Shown piece after piece: positions 33,801 to 40,485 of a DNA stretch of 40,485 nucleotides. The position numbers were made by a program, and so were the translations under genes. How positions within the stretch are numbered: the stretch's first letter is position 1; each line of letters begins with the position of its first letter. Below the pieces are notes generated by a model. It was not told where the DNA came from, did not search any database, and saw only the letters and a list, made by a program, of their open reading frames with translations. The stretch is from an uncultured Acidobacteriia bacterium (GTDB lineage Bacteria > Acidobacteriota > Terriglobia > Bryobacterales > Bryobacteraceae). The stretch is taken from NCBI GenBank assembly GCA_903925015.1, contig CAIYDY010000243.1, forward strand, positions 1 through 40,485, given 5' to 3'.

Positions 33801-36800
33801 GTCGGGGTGACGCTGAAAGTGGTGTTCAGGGTCGGGTTGGAGCCGGTTGGCGTGTACGTCTGTGCCAGCGTCCCGTCCACGTAGAAGCCGATGGACCCGG
33901 TCATCGGGGACCCGGAATAGCCCCCCACGAAAACGGGGAACTGGAGCTGTGTTCCGTAGGCCACGCTCGTACCGACGTAGTTGTTGGTAAGGACCGTCAC
34001 CGTGGCGGGCGTTGTGTGGATGTCGAGCGTCGCGTCGGCCGTGCCGGTATAGTTCGAGTCGGTCACCGCCACATGGACCGCGTAGGTGCCCACGGCGGAC
34101 GGTGCGGTCGAACTGCCCGCGTAGGTCAGCGAGTAGGCCACGTTGGGGCTCAGGCTGACCGTCACCGGCTTCGGCGAACCATCATAGTTCTGGCTGGTGT
34201 TGGTAATGCTGATGGTAACCGTACCCTGCGTGATTACCAGGGTTGCCGTGCCGGTCCCGGTGTAGCTGGAGTCGCTGACAGTCCCCGTCACGCAGTAGCT
34301 GCCCACGGCGCTGGGCGCGGTTGCCGTCGGTGTCGCGGCGCTGGGGCAGACCCCGTTCACGTAGGTCAGGTTCACGGTCTTGCCTGTCGGGAACGTGGTC
34401 ACCGTCGGAGTCTTCTGGCCCCCGTTGTAGGCTTGGCTCAGATTCGAGAAGTTGACTGTCGCCGATGCCTTGTTCACCACCTGGCTGATCGCCGACGACG
34501 CCGGAGCCGTCACGTTGGCGTCGCCCGAGAGCACGGCCGTGATCGAATGCGTGCCAACCGTCAGCGCGGTGGTCGAGTACATCCAGACGCCGGGCGAAAC
34601 CAACGTGCCGGTCCCGAGCGTGGTCGATCCATCCTTGAACGTGATCGTGCCGAGGCTCGAAGCCGGGCTCAGCGTGGCCGTGAAAGTCGCCGAGTCGCCC
34701 AGATTGGTTGCCACCGGGGACGAAAGAACCAGCGTTCCTGTCGCCTGGGTCACCGTGAAGTTCACCGTGTTGCTGGTGGAGGAGTTGTTCCGGATGTCGC
34801 CGCTGTAAACCGCCTTGGCACCCGAGTAGCTGCCTGCCGGGACGCCCGCGAACGTCCAGGGGCCGCCGGCGGCGCGGGTAGCCGTGGCCAGCGCCGTGTT
34901 GTCGGCCCGGTAGAGCGCCACGTCGCCAGTGGGAGAACTCAAGCCGTTCGCGCCCGCCGCCACCGCCAGCGAAACCGGGGCCGTTGCTCCGTAGATTGCT
35001 GTTGCGCCGCCGGTTGTGGTCAAGGTCGCGGTCGTGCCGGACATCGCGCCGTTCGAGAGGTAGTAGGTCGTGCATCCGCCTAAGGGGCCGTAGGCGGAGA
35101 GGATATCCACGCGGCCGTCGCCGTCAAGATCGGCTGGCGCGAACCACGTCGGCTGGCCGCAGCCGTCTGTGCTGTTGGGAAACTGGATGTCCCGTGTGCT
35201 GAAGCCGCCCGCCCCGTCGCTTAGGGCCGCAATGATGTCGCCACCGATATAGGTGCCGTTGAAGTAGTGCGCGGGGTTGCTGACCAGAATGTCGAGCTTG
35301 CCGTCGCCGTTGATGTCTGCCGTCTCGATCCAGTTGGCGCCATTGTAGTAAGAGGCCCCGAAGCCGAGGCTGGAGAGGGTGTAGGCTGCGACGGGCGTGC
35401 CGGGGAATGAGCTGCCTCCGAAGTAGACATTTGGCCCGGATGAGGTCAACACGATAAAATCCGTGACGCCGTCCCCGTTAACGTCGCCGGAAGCGACGGC
35501 AAGCCCGTAGAGCCCCACGTAGTAAGAGCCGCTAAAGCCCCCGGACCCGTCGCCCTTCAGGACGTAGACCCGCTGGTTGGTCTGCGAGCGGGCCTCGAGG
35601 GCCAGATCCAGGTTGCCGTCATTGTCGAAGTCGCCCACGGCCATGCTCTGGTTGCCGCCGCCTTCGAGTTCGTTGTTGTAGGGGCCGCCGAACACGGTTC
35701 GGCTGCCCGCGAAAGCCAGGTGACCGTGCCCGTCATTCAGCAACATGGCGATTACGCCCCCGGACCGGATCACGAGGTCGGTCCGGCCGTCGCCGTTGAA
35801 ATCCCCGGTGATGACACCCGGGTCCTGGCTGCCGAGGCTGATGGATCCGTAGTATGCCGGCGGGAGGCCCGGCACCGGCACTTGCGTGCCGTAGGTGAAA
35901 TTCCCTGCACCGTCGCCCAGGTGGGTGGACAGACGGTTGCCATATACGTTGAAGGACACCAGATCGAGTTTGCCGTCGCCATTCAGGTCCAGCAATGCGA
36001 CGGAGTCGCTGTAATTCATGTCGCTGTAGCTGGCGACCGTCGTGTAGGTCCCGGATCCGGTATTCAACTGCGCCACGATCTGGTCGCCGAATGTCAGAAT
36101 GTCGGGTTTGCCGTCGCCGTTGATGTCCGCCACCAGCGTGCGCCGCTGGTTCTGGCTGGTCATGGTGGTGGGCGACGCCAGCTTGCCGGACGCCGCAGCC
36201 ACGCTCAGTGTCACGTTGGTGGCTGTGCCCGAATAGCCCGAAGCCGAGTAGGCGACCTTGCCCTTGTAGGTGCCCGCCGCGAGGCCGGTTGTATTCGCCG
36301 TGAAGCTGACCGGTGTCCCCGTGGTGCCGGAGGCCGGGACGGACAGGAACGACGGTGTATTGACCGGAATATAGGTCGATGCGGTGCTGAACCCGGTGCT
36401 GCCGCCCGCGTATGTGCCCACAGTGACTGGCACCGCCGCCGGAGCCGCTTGGCCCGCGCCCGCGTACATCGTAAACTGCCGGGGCGCCTTCAGCGCGGCC
36501 GCCGTGTTCAGCAGCACCGTAGGCGTCCCCACGGCCACCACGTCCGTCAAACCGTCGCCGTTCAAATCCCCGATGGCAATCGTGAAGTTGGAGTTGCCCG
36601 CCTGGTAGCTGGTCTTGGTGAAATTTCCCGCTCCGTCGCCAATCATGAGCGCGATGGTGCCGTCCGTGAAGTAGCCCACAAGGTCCGGTTTGCCGTCTCT
36701 ATTGAAATCCGCGGCGGCAATCCCGTAGGAATACCCCGAAAAATTGATTTCCGGCCACGGGGAACTGAAGGACAGGTTCCCCGGCCCAGTACTGGTGTTG

Positions 36801-37618
36801 CGCAGAAAGTGGACCGTGCTGTTGAATTGCGAAATCGCGAGATCCGGCTTGCCGTCGCCATCGAAGTCCGCCACCGCCACCATGATTGAATTGATGCCGC
36901 TGAAGGTGTACGAGCCCAGCTGGTACTGGCCGCAACCAAAAACCGTAATTTTTTGGACGGAGGAGACGATGAGGTCGGGACAGCCGTCGCCGTCAAGATC
37001 GGCCACTTCCATGTCCCACACTGCGGAGGCGGAAAGGTTGCTGAACAGGCTTGCGGCGTTAAACGTCCCGTCGTTGGAGTGGTTGGCCAGAATCTGCACC
37101 CGTGCGCCGCTGGTGAGGTTGATGTCGCCCACGGCCAAGTCGATGTAGCCGTCGCCGGTGAAGTCGCCCGCAGCCAGACGCCCGGGATACCCGCCCGTAG
37201 GCAGGACATTGCTAATGGTCGACGTGCTGAAGCCGCCTCCATAGTTGGTCAGCAGCGTCACGCTGTTGCTGTGGGAGTTGGCGACAGCCAAGTCGAGCAT
37301 TCCGTCGCCGTTCAGGTCGGCCGCGATGATCTGGAGCGGAAAGTTACCCGAGGAGTAGGTCTGCAGTCCATAGCCCTGCGCGTAGGTCGGGCCGTTGCTG
37401 ATGTAAACCTTGATCGCGCCGGAACCATTCTCGGTTGACGTCACCCAGGCGGTATCGAGGACGCCGTCCTGGTTGAAGTCGCCGGTAACCACATAGGTGG
37501 CCCCGGCGGCTGCCGGGAACGGGTTGGCCGAACTGCTCACATCGTTGAACTGGGCAGCGGCTGTCGAGCACAGAACGGCAATCAGGCCGCTCGCAAGCGA
37601 CAAGGAACGAATCTTCAA
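30842..37618 (-). CDS. giant secreted protein: two FG-GAP/VCBS propellers, then MBG/Ig-like modules
   Basis: A 2258-residue exported protein. A TTG start at 37618 is supported by GGAGGAG 7-8 bases upstream and an immediate signal peptide (KIRSLSLASGLIAVLCSTAA). Block 1 (about 37500-36520) has seven FG-GAP calcium-loop repeats (GDFNQDGVLD, ADLNGDGMLD, GDFTGDGYID, ADLDGDGCPD, ADFDGDGKPD, ADFNRDGKPD, GDLNGDGLTD). One Ig-like module follows. Block 2 (about 36135-35090) has seven more (ADINGDGKPD to ADLDGDGRVD). Then come roughly eight MBG/YDG-type modules (YNGGQKTPTV, YDGSPKPVTV, YTGSTLSATA, YDGTQHLAAA, YDGTPKSLSF and others) mixed with Big_3-like modules. Two bacterial-repeat (InlB-B-like) units (GGTVLGGGTFYPVATIWTVT, AGTVTGGGTFPMASPNFTVS) precede a C-terminal beta domain. 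No anchor is visible. An adhesin or matrix role is inferred from architecture only. Confidence 0.88.
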   Translation of the reverse strand: MKIRSLSLASGLIAVLCSTAAAQFNDVSSSANPFPAAAGATYVVTGDFNQDGVLDTAWVTSTENGSGAIKVYISNGPTYAQGYGLQTYSSGNFPLQIIAADLNGDGMLDLAVANSHSNSVTLLTNYGGGFSTSTISNVLPTGGYPGRLAAGDFTGDGYIDLAVGDINLTSGARVQILANHSNDGTFNAASLFSNLSASAVWDMEVADLDGDGCPDLIVSSVQKITVFGCGQYQLGSYTFSGINSIMVAVADFDGDGKPDLAISQFNSTVHFLRNTSTGPGNLSFSSPWPEINFSGYSYGIAAADFNRDGKPDLVGYFTDGTIALMIGDGAGNFTKTSYQAGNSNFTIAIGDLNGDGLTDVVAVGTPTVLLNTAAALKAPRQFTMYAGAGQAAPAAVPVTVGTYAGGSTGFSTASTYIPVNTPSFLSVPASGTTGTPVSFTANTTGLAAGTYKGKVAYSASGYSGTATNVTLSVAAASGKLASPTTMTSQNQRRTLVADINGDGKPDILTFGDQIVAQLNTGSGTYTTVASYSDMNYSDSVALLDLNGDGKLDLVSFNVYGNRLSTHLGDGAGNFTYGTQVPVPGLPPAYYGSISLGSQDPGVITGDFNGDGRTDLVIRSGGVIAMLLNDGHGHLAFAGSRTVFGGPYNNELEGGGNQSMAVGDFDNDGNLDLALEARSQTNQRVYVLKGDGSGGFSGSYYVGLYGLAVASGDVNGDGVTDFIVLTSSGPNVYFGGSSFPGTPVAAYTLSSLGFGASYYNGANWIETADINGDGKLDILVSNPAHYFNGTYIGGDIIAALSDGAGGFSTRDIQFPNSTDGCGQPTWFAPADLDGDGRVDILSAYGPLGGCTTYYLSNGAMSGTTATLTTTGGATAIYGATAPVSLAVAAGANGLSSPTGDVALYRADNTALATATRAAGGPWTFAGVPAGSYSGAKAVYSGDIRNNSSTSNTVNFTVTQATGTLVLSSPVATNLGDSATFTATLSPASSLGTITFKDGSTTLGTGTLVSPGVWMYSTTALTVGTHSITAVLSGDANVTAPASSAISQVVNKASATVNFSNLSQAYNGGQKTPTVTTFPTGKTVNLTYVNGVCPSAATPTATAPSAVGSYCVTGTVSDSSYTGTGTATLVITQGTVTISITNTSQNYDGSPKPVTVSLSPNVAYSLTYAGSSTAPSAVGTYAVHVAVTDSNYTGTADATLDIHTTPATVTVLTNNYVGTSVAYGTQLQFPVFVGGYSGSPMTGSIGFYVDGTLAQTYTPTGSNPTLNTTFSVTPTGGLHTFTATYNASHSDPNNATSTSSAATVSVFKQQAQVTLGNLSPTYTGSTLSATATVTGSNGSVVPGIRVDLTYNGGGAPTNAGSYAVVGTINDTNYSGSISGTFTINKAAGSIVYTGVSGITYDGTQHLAAAVPTPNVAVTLAYAPISGGTPTAIAPTNAGTYTVTATNANYTFPSGTLLIGKKIASLTVGNLNSVVSPGGTANPVTVVTSPAGLSYQVLYDDYLNPASPSLPVLPSGAKSFMYRAVATITDPNYTGSATGVMNVHTRSTTNLSLTVPATVAYNTSVVLTAQIGYSYVGGGAKATGLVTFTMDGSTALGSSTMNASGIATIRTGFDIGSHTIQATYAGDVDNSASTSNSATFTTAKGTLVVSQTGAAGPFVYDGTPKSLSFTTNLGAANVPLKVLYDGSATLPTSVGTHSVTAVVDPASPYYTSATVTATLVIQKGVATVTLGSLSQPYLANTARSATATTNPAGLRVDFAYAQNGQPATPINPGSYTVTATINDNYTGTATGTLTITNATGQITIGNLNQNANPAGNAVTVTTVPANLNYTLTYNGTQYLPTTGGTYTVVATINDSIYTGSTTATLVVNQSVNLYQVSGSSQVLLSADGVGRFSNTPFYLAPGTHSVSCTGISGIPGSTTQTTFSSWTDGGAATHQITVGSQPLLLGCSADVAVYETATAGTGGTVLGGGTFYPVATIWTVTAVPNPGYMFSKWTFQGNSNTSTVNPLLLNVSHNGPDYPVANFIPAYTVTTGASPAGAGTVTGGGTFPMASPNFTVSASSIGNYKFDHWSFTGASVVIPPGTAALAVAGLVNQATQTFTANASAVTMVANYIPLNPILNVSIGTRSTDVGSGYRIVLFNATNSGNAAASNARITDVHVTAIQTVTGTSSCVFLVDPVPGPAAAALLAAASGGACSSSISRPTVAPLAGYLPASFGTIGASGGKGSAAIYFDWGLLATKVTMDVTYTRDGGTPATVSITTLR

Positions 37619-37761
37619 AACGCTTCTCCTCCGGCCAAGGCGGATTGAATCCGCACCGGCATGTCTTACCAGCGTAACGGGAATAGTAGTCGCGATCAAC
37701 AAAACCGGACCTGTTGGGGTACCTCTAGTACTACAACTGACGTGTTATCCTACAAAGCAAA

Positions 37762-38472
37762 ATGCCGAAGCGGGGACACAGCACGATGGTCCGCATCACC
37801 CACTGGTTGACGGTGATGTGTTTCCTCGCACTGTTGGTTAGCGGCATTGAAATCCTTTTGTCACATCCGCGTTTCTATTGGGGTGAAGTCGGCAACGTGG
37901 GCATGGCACCGCTGTTCACACTGCCTCTTCCCGCATCCCGCGCGCTGGTGCCGACCGGATACCAGTTCGTGCTCCCGGACCAAAACGGCTGGAGCCGTTC
38001 ACTGCACTTCGAAGCCGCATGGGCGGTCGGGCTGACCGGACTCGCCTACGTCCTTTCAAGCCTGCTTGGCGGCCACTTCCGGCGCAACCTTCTACCGGGA
38101 AGGGACCACTTGTCATTGCCCTCACTTTCACGTTCCATCGCCGCGCACCTGAAGTTCCAGCGCCCGCCGGAATCGGAAGCCTGGAGTTACAACGTATTGC
38201 AGCGGATCGCATACACGGCGGTGGTTTTCGGATTATTCCCCTTGGCGATCTGGACCGGCTTGGCGATGTCGCCCGCAGTCGCCGCCGGATTTCCGGCCAT
38301 CGTGGCAACCCTGGGCGGGCAGCAGTCGGCCCGAACCATCCATTTCTTCGTCATGATCCTGCTGGTATTGTTCGTGGCTGTACATGTGGCCATGGTGATT
38401 CTGGCCGGATTCGGAAACCGGATGCGCGCAATGATTACAGGCACGGTCGAAGACGGCAAGGAGCAGTCATGA
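37762..38472 (+). CDS. membrane cytochrome b (b561/DUF4405-like), partner of a molybdoenzyme
   Basis: A 236-residue integral membrane protein with four main helices: THWLTVMCFLALLVSGIEIL, HFEAAWAVGLTGLAYVLSSL, RIAYTAVVFGLFPLAIWTGL and RTIHFFVMILLVLFVAVHVA. His residues in RITHWL, LHFEAA, TIHFF and AVHVAM are the expected haem b ligands of the PF01292-type prokaryotic cytochrome b561 family. The stop overlaps the start of the downstream molybdopterin oxidoreductase as ATGA, so it very probably supplies that enzyme with electrons from the quinone pool, or takes them away. It is divergent from the giant secreted protein gene across a 143-base spacer. ATG 37762 is the first start; ATG 37786 (MVRITHWL) is possible. 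Confidence 0.85.
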   Translation: MPKRGHSTMVRITHWLTVMCFLALLVSGIEILLSHPRFYWGEVGNVGMAPLFTLPLPASRALVPTGYQFVLPDQNGWSRSLHFEAAWAVGLTGLAYVLSSLLGGHFRRNLLPGRDHLSLPSLSRSIAAHLKFQRPPESEAWSYNVLQRIAYTAVVFGLFPLAIWTGLAMSPAVAAGFPAIVATLGGQQSARTIHFFVMILLVLFVAVHVAMVILAGFGNRMRAMITGTVEDGKEQS

Positions 38473-39188
38473 GTGGAATTTCGCGTCGCAATTGGCTCGT
38501 CGGCGGGTTCGCCGCGGCGGCGGGTGGGGCAGTCGCAGTAAAAATGGCGGCCCGCTACGGCTTGCTGCCTCCCGACGCCAGCGGAATCTACGGCCCCGGC
38601 ACCGCGCTCACCTACGCGGCCAACCGCATCCTCGTCGGCAATTCCCCAGCCCGCGAGTTCTCCCGGAGCCAAATCTCCAAACCGTTCGTCAACGGTGATC
38701 CGCCAAAGGAAGCCACTTTCCAAAAACTCCAATCCAACGGATTCCTCGATTGGCGCCTGCAAGTCGACGGGATGGTATCCCGCCCCGCAACCTACTCGCT
38801 GGCGGACTTAAAGGCACTCCCTGCCCGCAGCCAGATCACGCATCTTGCCTGCGAGGAGGGCTGGTCCTATATTTCCGAATGGACAGGCGTGCCCTTGGCA
38901 CACGTGCTCTCGAACGCCGGATTGCCGCCCCAGGCAAGATACGTCGCATACCAATCAATCCAGAAGGACTGGTCCGATTTCATCGACATCGCCGAGGCAC
39001 TCCATCCGCAGACGTTGATCGCCTACGGGCTCAACGGCGGCGACCTCCCGGTCGGCAATGGAGGCCCATTGCGTCTAAGGGTCCCGCGTCAACTGGGCTA
39101 CAAGAGCGTGAAATACATCACCCGGATCACAGTAACCGACCGGATGCCCAAATTCGCGGGCGACTATTCCTGGTACGCCGGTATCTAG
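38469..39188 (+). CDS. molybdopterin-dependent oxidoreductase (sulfite oxidase/MsrP-like fold), Tat-exported
   Basis: A 239-residue protein with the oxidoreductase molybdopterin-binding domain (PF00174). A Tat-like signal (SRRNWLVGGFAAAAGGAVAV) is followed by the domain from about residue 90: LDWRLQVDGMVSRPATYSL, then ITHLACEEGWSYISEWTGVP, whose Cys (about 128) is the expected molybdenum ligand. Later segments include DIAEALHPQTLIAYGLNGGD, then LPVGNGGPLRLRVPRQLGYK and SVKYITRITV, also typical. It lacks the dimerisation domain of true sulfite oxidases, so it is closer to YedY/MsrP-type reductases. It overlaps the cytochrome b gene (ATGA), analogous to msrP/msrQ pairs but with a b561-type partner instead of MsrQ. 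Substrate unknown. Confidence 0.88.
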   Translation: MSGISRRNWLVGGFAAAAGGAVAVKMAARYGLLPPDASGIYGPGTALTYAANRILVGNSPAREFSRSQISKPFVNGDPPKEATFQKLQSNGFLDWRLQVDGMVSRPATYSLADLKALPARSQITHLACEEGWSYISEWTGVPLAHVLSNAGLPPQARYVAYQSIQKDWSDFIDIAEALHPQTLIAYGLNGGDLPVGNGGPLRLRVPRQLGYKSVKYITRITVTDRMPKFAGDYSWYAGI

Positions 39189-39189
39189 C

Positions 39190-39936
39190 CTACTGCGCGG
39201 CGGCCTGAGCCAGCTCGATCCGAATCCCGGTCGGGTCCGCCAGATACGCAATCGGACCTTGGGTTTCCAGCTGCAGTCCGTCCCCGGTTAGCGCCTTTGT
39301 CAGTCCGGCCAAATCGCGGCTCTCGAACGAAAGATGGTCGATCGCCCGCCCCTTGGTGGGAACACCGGCACCGCCCACGGAAAAAACGACGTTCAAATTC
39401 CCCACCCGGCTGGAAGTAACCTTCTCGTCACCACCCGGACGCGCATTCAAGTGGGCCGCAAACCATGCCTGGGTCTCGGCTGGCTTGGGCGTCTGCACGT
39501 GGATGTGGCCGAAATCCAGCGACATGTACATGTCGTTGTCCTCGCTAACCTCGATCTTGACGCCGTCCGGACCATCGATCACAACGGTGTCCCCGTCCTT
39601 GTTGGTCTCGGACTTGAACTTCGTCTTTTCCAGCTGCGTGCTCAGCTTGATCAAGTTGGGGACCTTCACGCCGATGTGGTCGATTGCCGAACCTGCGCTG
39701 GGACCGGTCGGCGCAACCTTGGTGAACAGGATCATCGCGCCCGGCATAATGACGCCGTTGATCCCCTCCCGTGTGTAGGTCTGCGCCCCGATCACATCCT
39801 TCCAAAACGCAATCGCTGCGTCCGGATCAGCCGAATTCAAATGAATATGGGCCAACGTGATATTCCGGGGATTCTGCTGCGCGGCCATCGGCAGGACGGC
39901 TGCAAGACAAAGTGCGACGATGCGGAACTTGGGCAT
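39190..39936 (-). CDS. secreted VOC-superfamily (glyoxalase/bleomycin-resistance fold) protein
   Basis: A 248-residue exported protein. A signal peptide (FRIVALCLAAVLPMAAQQ) is followed by two VOC modules. The first runs from ITLAHIHLNSADPDAAIAFW through AIDHIGVKVPNL to DGVKIEVSED. The second runs from LDFGHIHVQTPKPAETQAWF through AIDHLSFESRDL to PTGIRIELAQ. Both keep His and Glu positions (HIHLN/KIEVSE, HIHVQ/RIELAQ) that bind the metal in this fold. Export of a VOC protein is less common and is often seen in Acidobacteria. It is convergent with the molybdoenzyme gene; the stops are 1 base apart. Substrate unknown. Confidence 0.88.
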   Translation of the reverse strand: MPKFRIVALCLAAVLPMAAQQNPRNITLAHIHLNSADPDAAIAFWKDVIGAQTYTREGINGVIMPGAMILFTKVAPTGPSAGSAIDHIGVKVPNLIKLSTQLEKTKFKSETNKDGDTVVIDGPDGVKIEVSEDNDMYMSLDFGHIHVQTPKPAETQAWFAAHLNARPGGDEKVTSSRVGNLNVVFSVGGAGVPTKGRAIDHLSFESRDLAGLTKALTGDGLQLETQGPIAYLADPTGIRIELAQAAAQ

Positions 39937-40030
39937 GGTTCCCCGTTATGGTACCAAAAAGCGACGGCATGAAAAAAGGGCGCGGAGCCCACGGTCCGTC
40001 GTTGAGCCCGCCGCCGGTTGCCCCAGCCTG

Positions 40031-40485
40031 TTAGGCCTGCGAGCGGAGTTCCCGCTCCGGCAGGGTCTCGTGGAGGAGTGACTGGATGTAGGTCTGGTAC
40101 CGGAGCCCCTTCTCCTCCGCCTGTTTGCGGGCCAAGGCCAGATCTGCTGCCGGGATTCTCCGCGCGGCCACTGCCGCAGCATCTGGTCTGCGATTAGCTT
40201 CCGAGCCGCCCGCGCGATGTCCCCGAAAGCGGACGGGCCGCGCGGGGCACGGCATCGGGTGCGGGAGAAACTGATCGCGGCCAGGTCGTCCGCATGTTTC
40301 TAAAAATTCGGTCCCATTCGGCCAAATAAGAGTCCCGACTTCCGAATCCAGCGTAACGCGCTCGAAGTATGCGGGATCCGACAACGGCCCGTACAACTCG
40401 CCCCGGAGCACCGGTTGGAAATGGATGGTTTGTTCCGTACAGTCGTCGAAGCCAATGCGAATCGTGTGCGGACCTACGATCTCAA
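40031..40485 (-). pseudogene. DUF2442 domain fused to a CopG-antitoxin-like tail, probably decayed
   Basis: The frame is open from the right edge to a stop at 40031. Its first ~60 codons are a good DUF2442 domain: IVGPHTIRIGFDDCTEQTI, FQPVLRGELYGPLSDPAYFE, VTLDSEVGTLIWPNGTEF. The family normally ends there with a DPATLYDW-like tail. Here the frame instead runs about 50 codons through low-quality Arg/Pro-rich sequence and then ends in a different family's C-terminus: ADLALARKQAEEKGLRYQTY, then IQSLLHETLPERE, as in CopG/BrnA-type antitoxins. In the middle, another frame reads FGDIARAARKLIADQMLRQW, which may be the displaced antitoxin N-terminus. I infer two small adjacent genes joined by indels. 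DUF2442 is often paired with DUF4160; any such partner would be outside the window. Confidence 0.55.

Noticed and set aside
32996-35083. 695-codon plus-strand ORF inside the giant secreted protein gene
   Set aside because: Arg/His/Gly-rich, no domains; a shadow of the minus-strand repeat protein, whose Ig and MBG modules are clear.
30842-37618. Possible CRISPR or tandem DNA repeat array in the giant gene
   Set aside because: Repetition is at the protein-module level (FG-GAP, MBG); DNA copies are diverged and lack constant repeats with unique spacers.
39937-40030. Possible terminator after the VOC/antitoxin region
   Set aside because: Only short GC arms (GGGC/GCCC) with no U-tract; not convincing.

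Overview
The window is a GC-rich chromosomal segment that most resembles Acidobacteriota, probably the Bryobacterales/Solibacter side. This is inferred from gene content only. The pointers are PEP-CTERM proteins, an ECF sigma factor overlapping a Ser/Thr kinase with TPR repeats, several large secreted Ig-like and beta-propeller proteins, a type B succinate dehydrogenase and Gram-negative Kdo biosynthesis. No tRNA, rRNA or CRISPR array was seen, and no gene-free stretch exceeds about 300 bases.

Left part (1-17194) is mostly core metabolism and cell-cycle genes. A tight kdsB-pyrG-kdsA operon makes Kdo and CTP for lipopolysaccharide. Converging on it is a three-gene operon of exported proteins (6565 down to 2827): an Ig-like anchored protein, a propeller-like protein that appears to start with CTG, and a choice-of-anchor-D repeat protein. 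Next come an orphan PfaB-like acyltransferase and ftsK, on the minus strand. Divergent from ftsK is a Ser/Thr kinase gene cut off after its N-lobe and joined to the 3' end of an IS110-type transposase. The sdhC-sdhA-sdhB operon follows, divergent from an EF-G-like GTPase that lacks the catalytic histidine.

Middle part (17195-28700): a short spacer with repeats, an MltD-like LysM lytic transglycosylase, an unrecognised membrane protein, a DUF4097-type lipoprotein, and a small lipoprotein that looks like an amidohydrolase without its catalytic barrel. Then come a malonyl-CoA-synthetase-like ligase, a PEP-CTERM protein with its own terminator, the ECF sigma factor/TPR-kinase pair joined by an ATGA overlap, and a DUF429 protein.

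Right part (28697-40485): a Tat-exported sulfatase upstream of the DUF429 gene, a second PEP-CTERM protein, and a 2258-residue secreted protein with two sets of seven FG-GAP repeats followed by MBG and Ig-like modules. Then come a cytochrome b/molybdopterin oxidoreductase pair and a secreted double VOC protein. The right edge holds a decayed DUF2442/CopG-antitoxin-like composite.

No complete new multi-gene system is evident. The best leads are the orphan PfaB-like protein, the barrel-less amidohydrolase, the giant double-propeller protein and the exported three-gene operon with non-AUG initiation.
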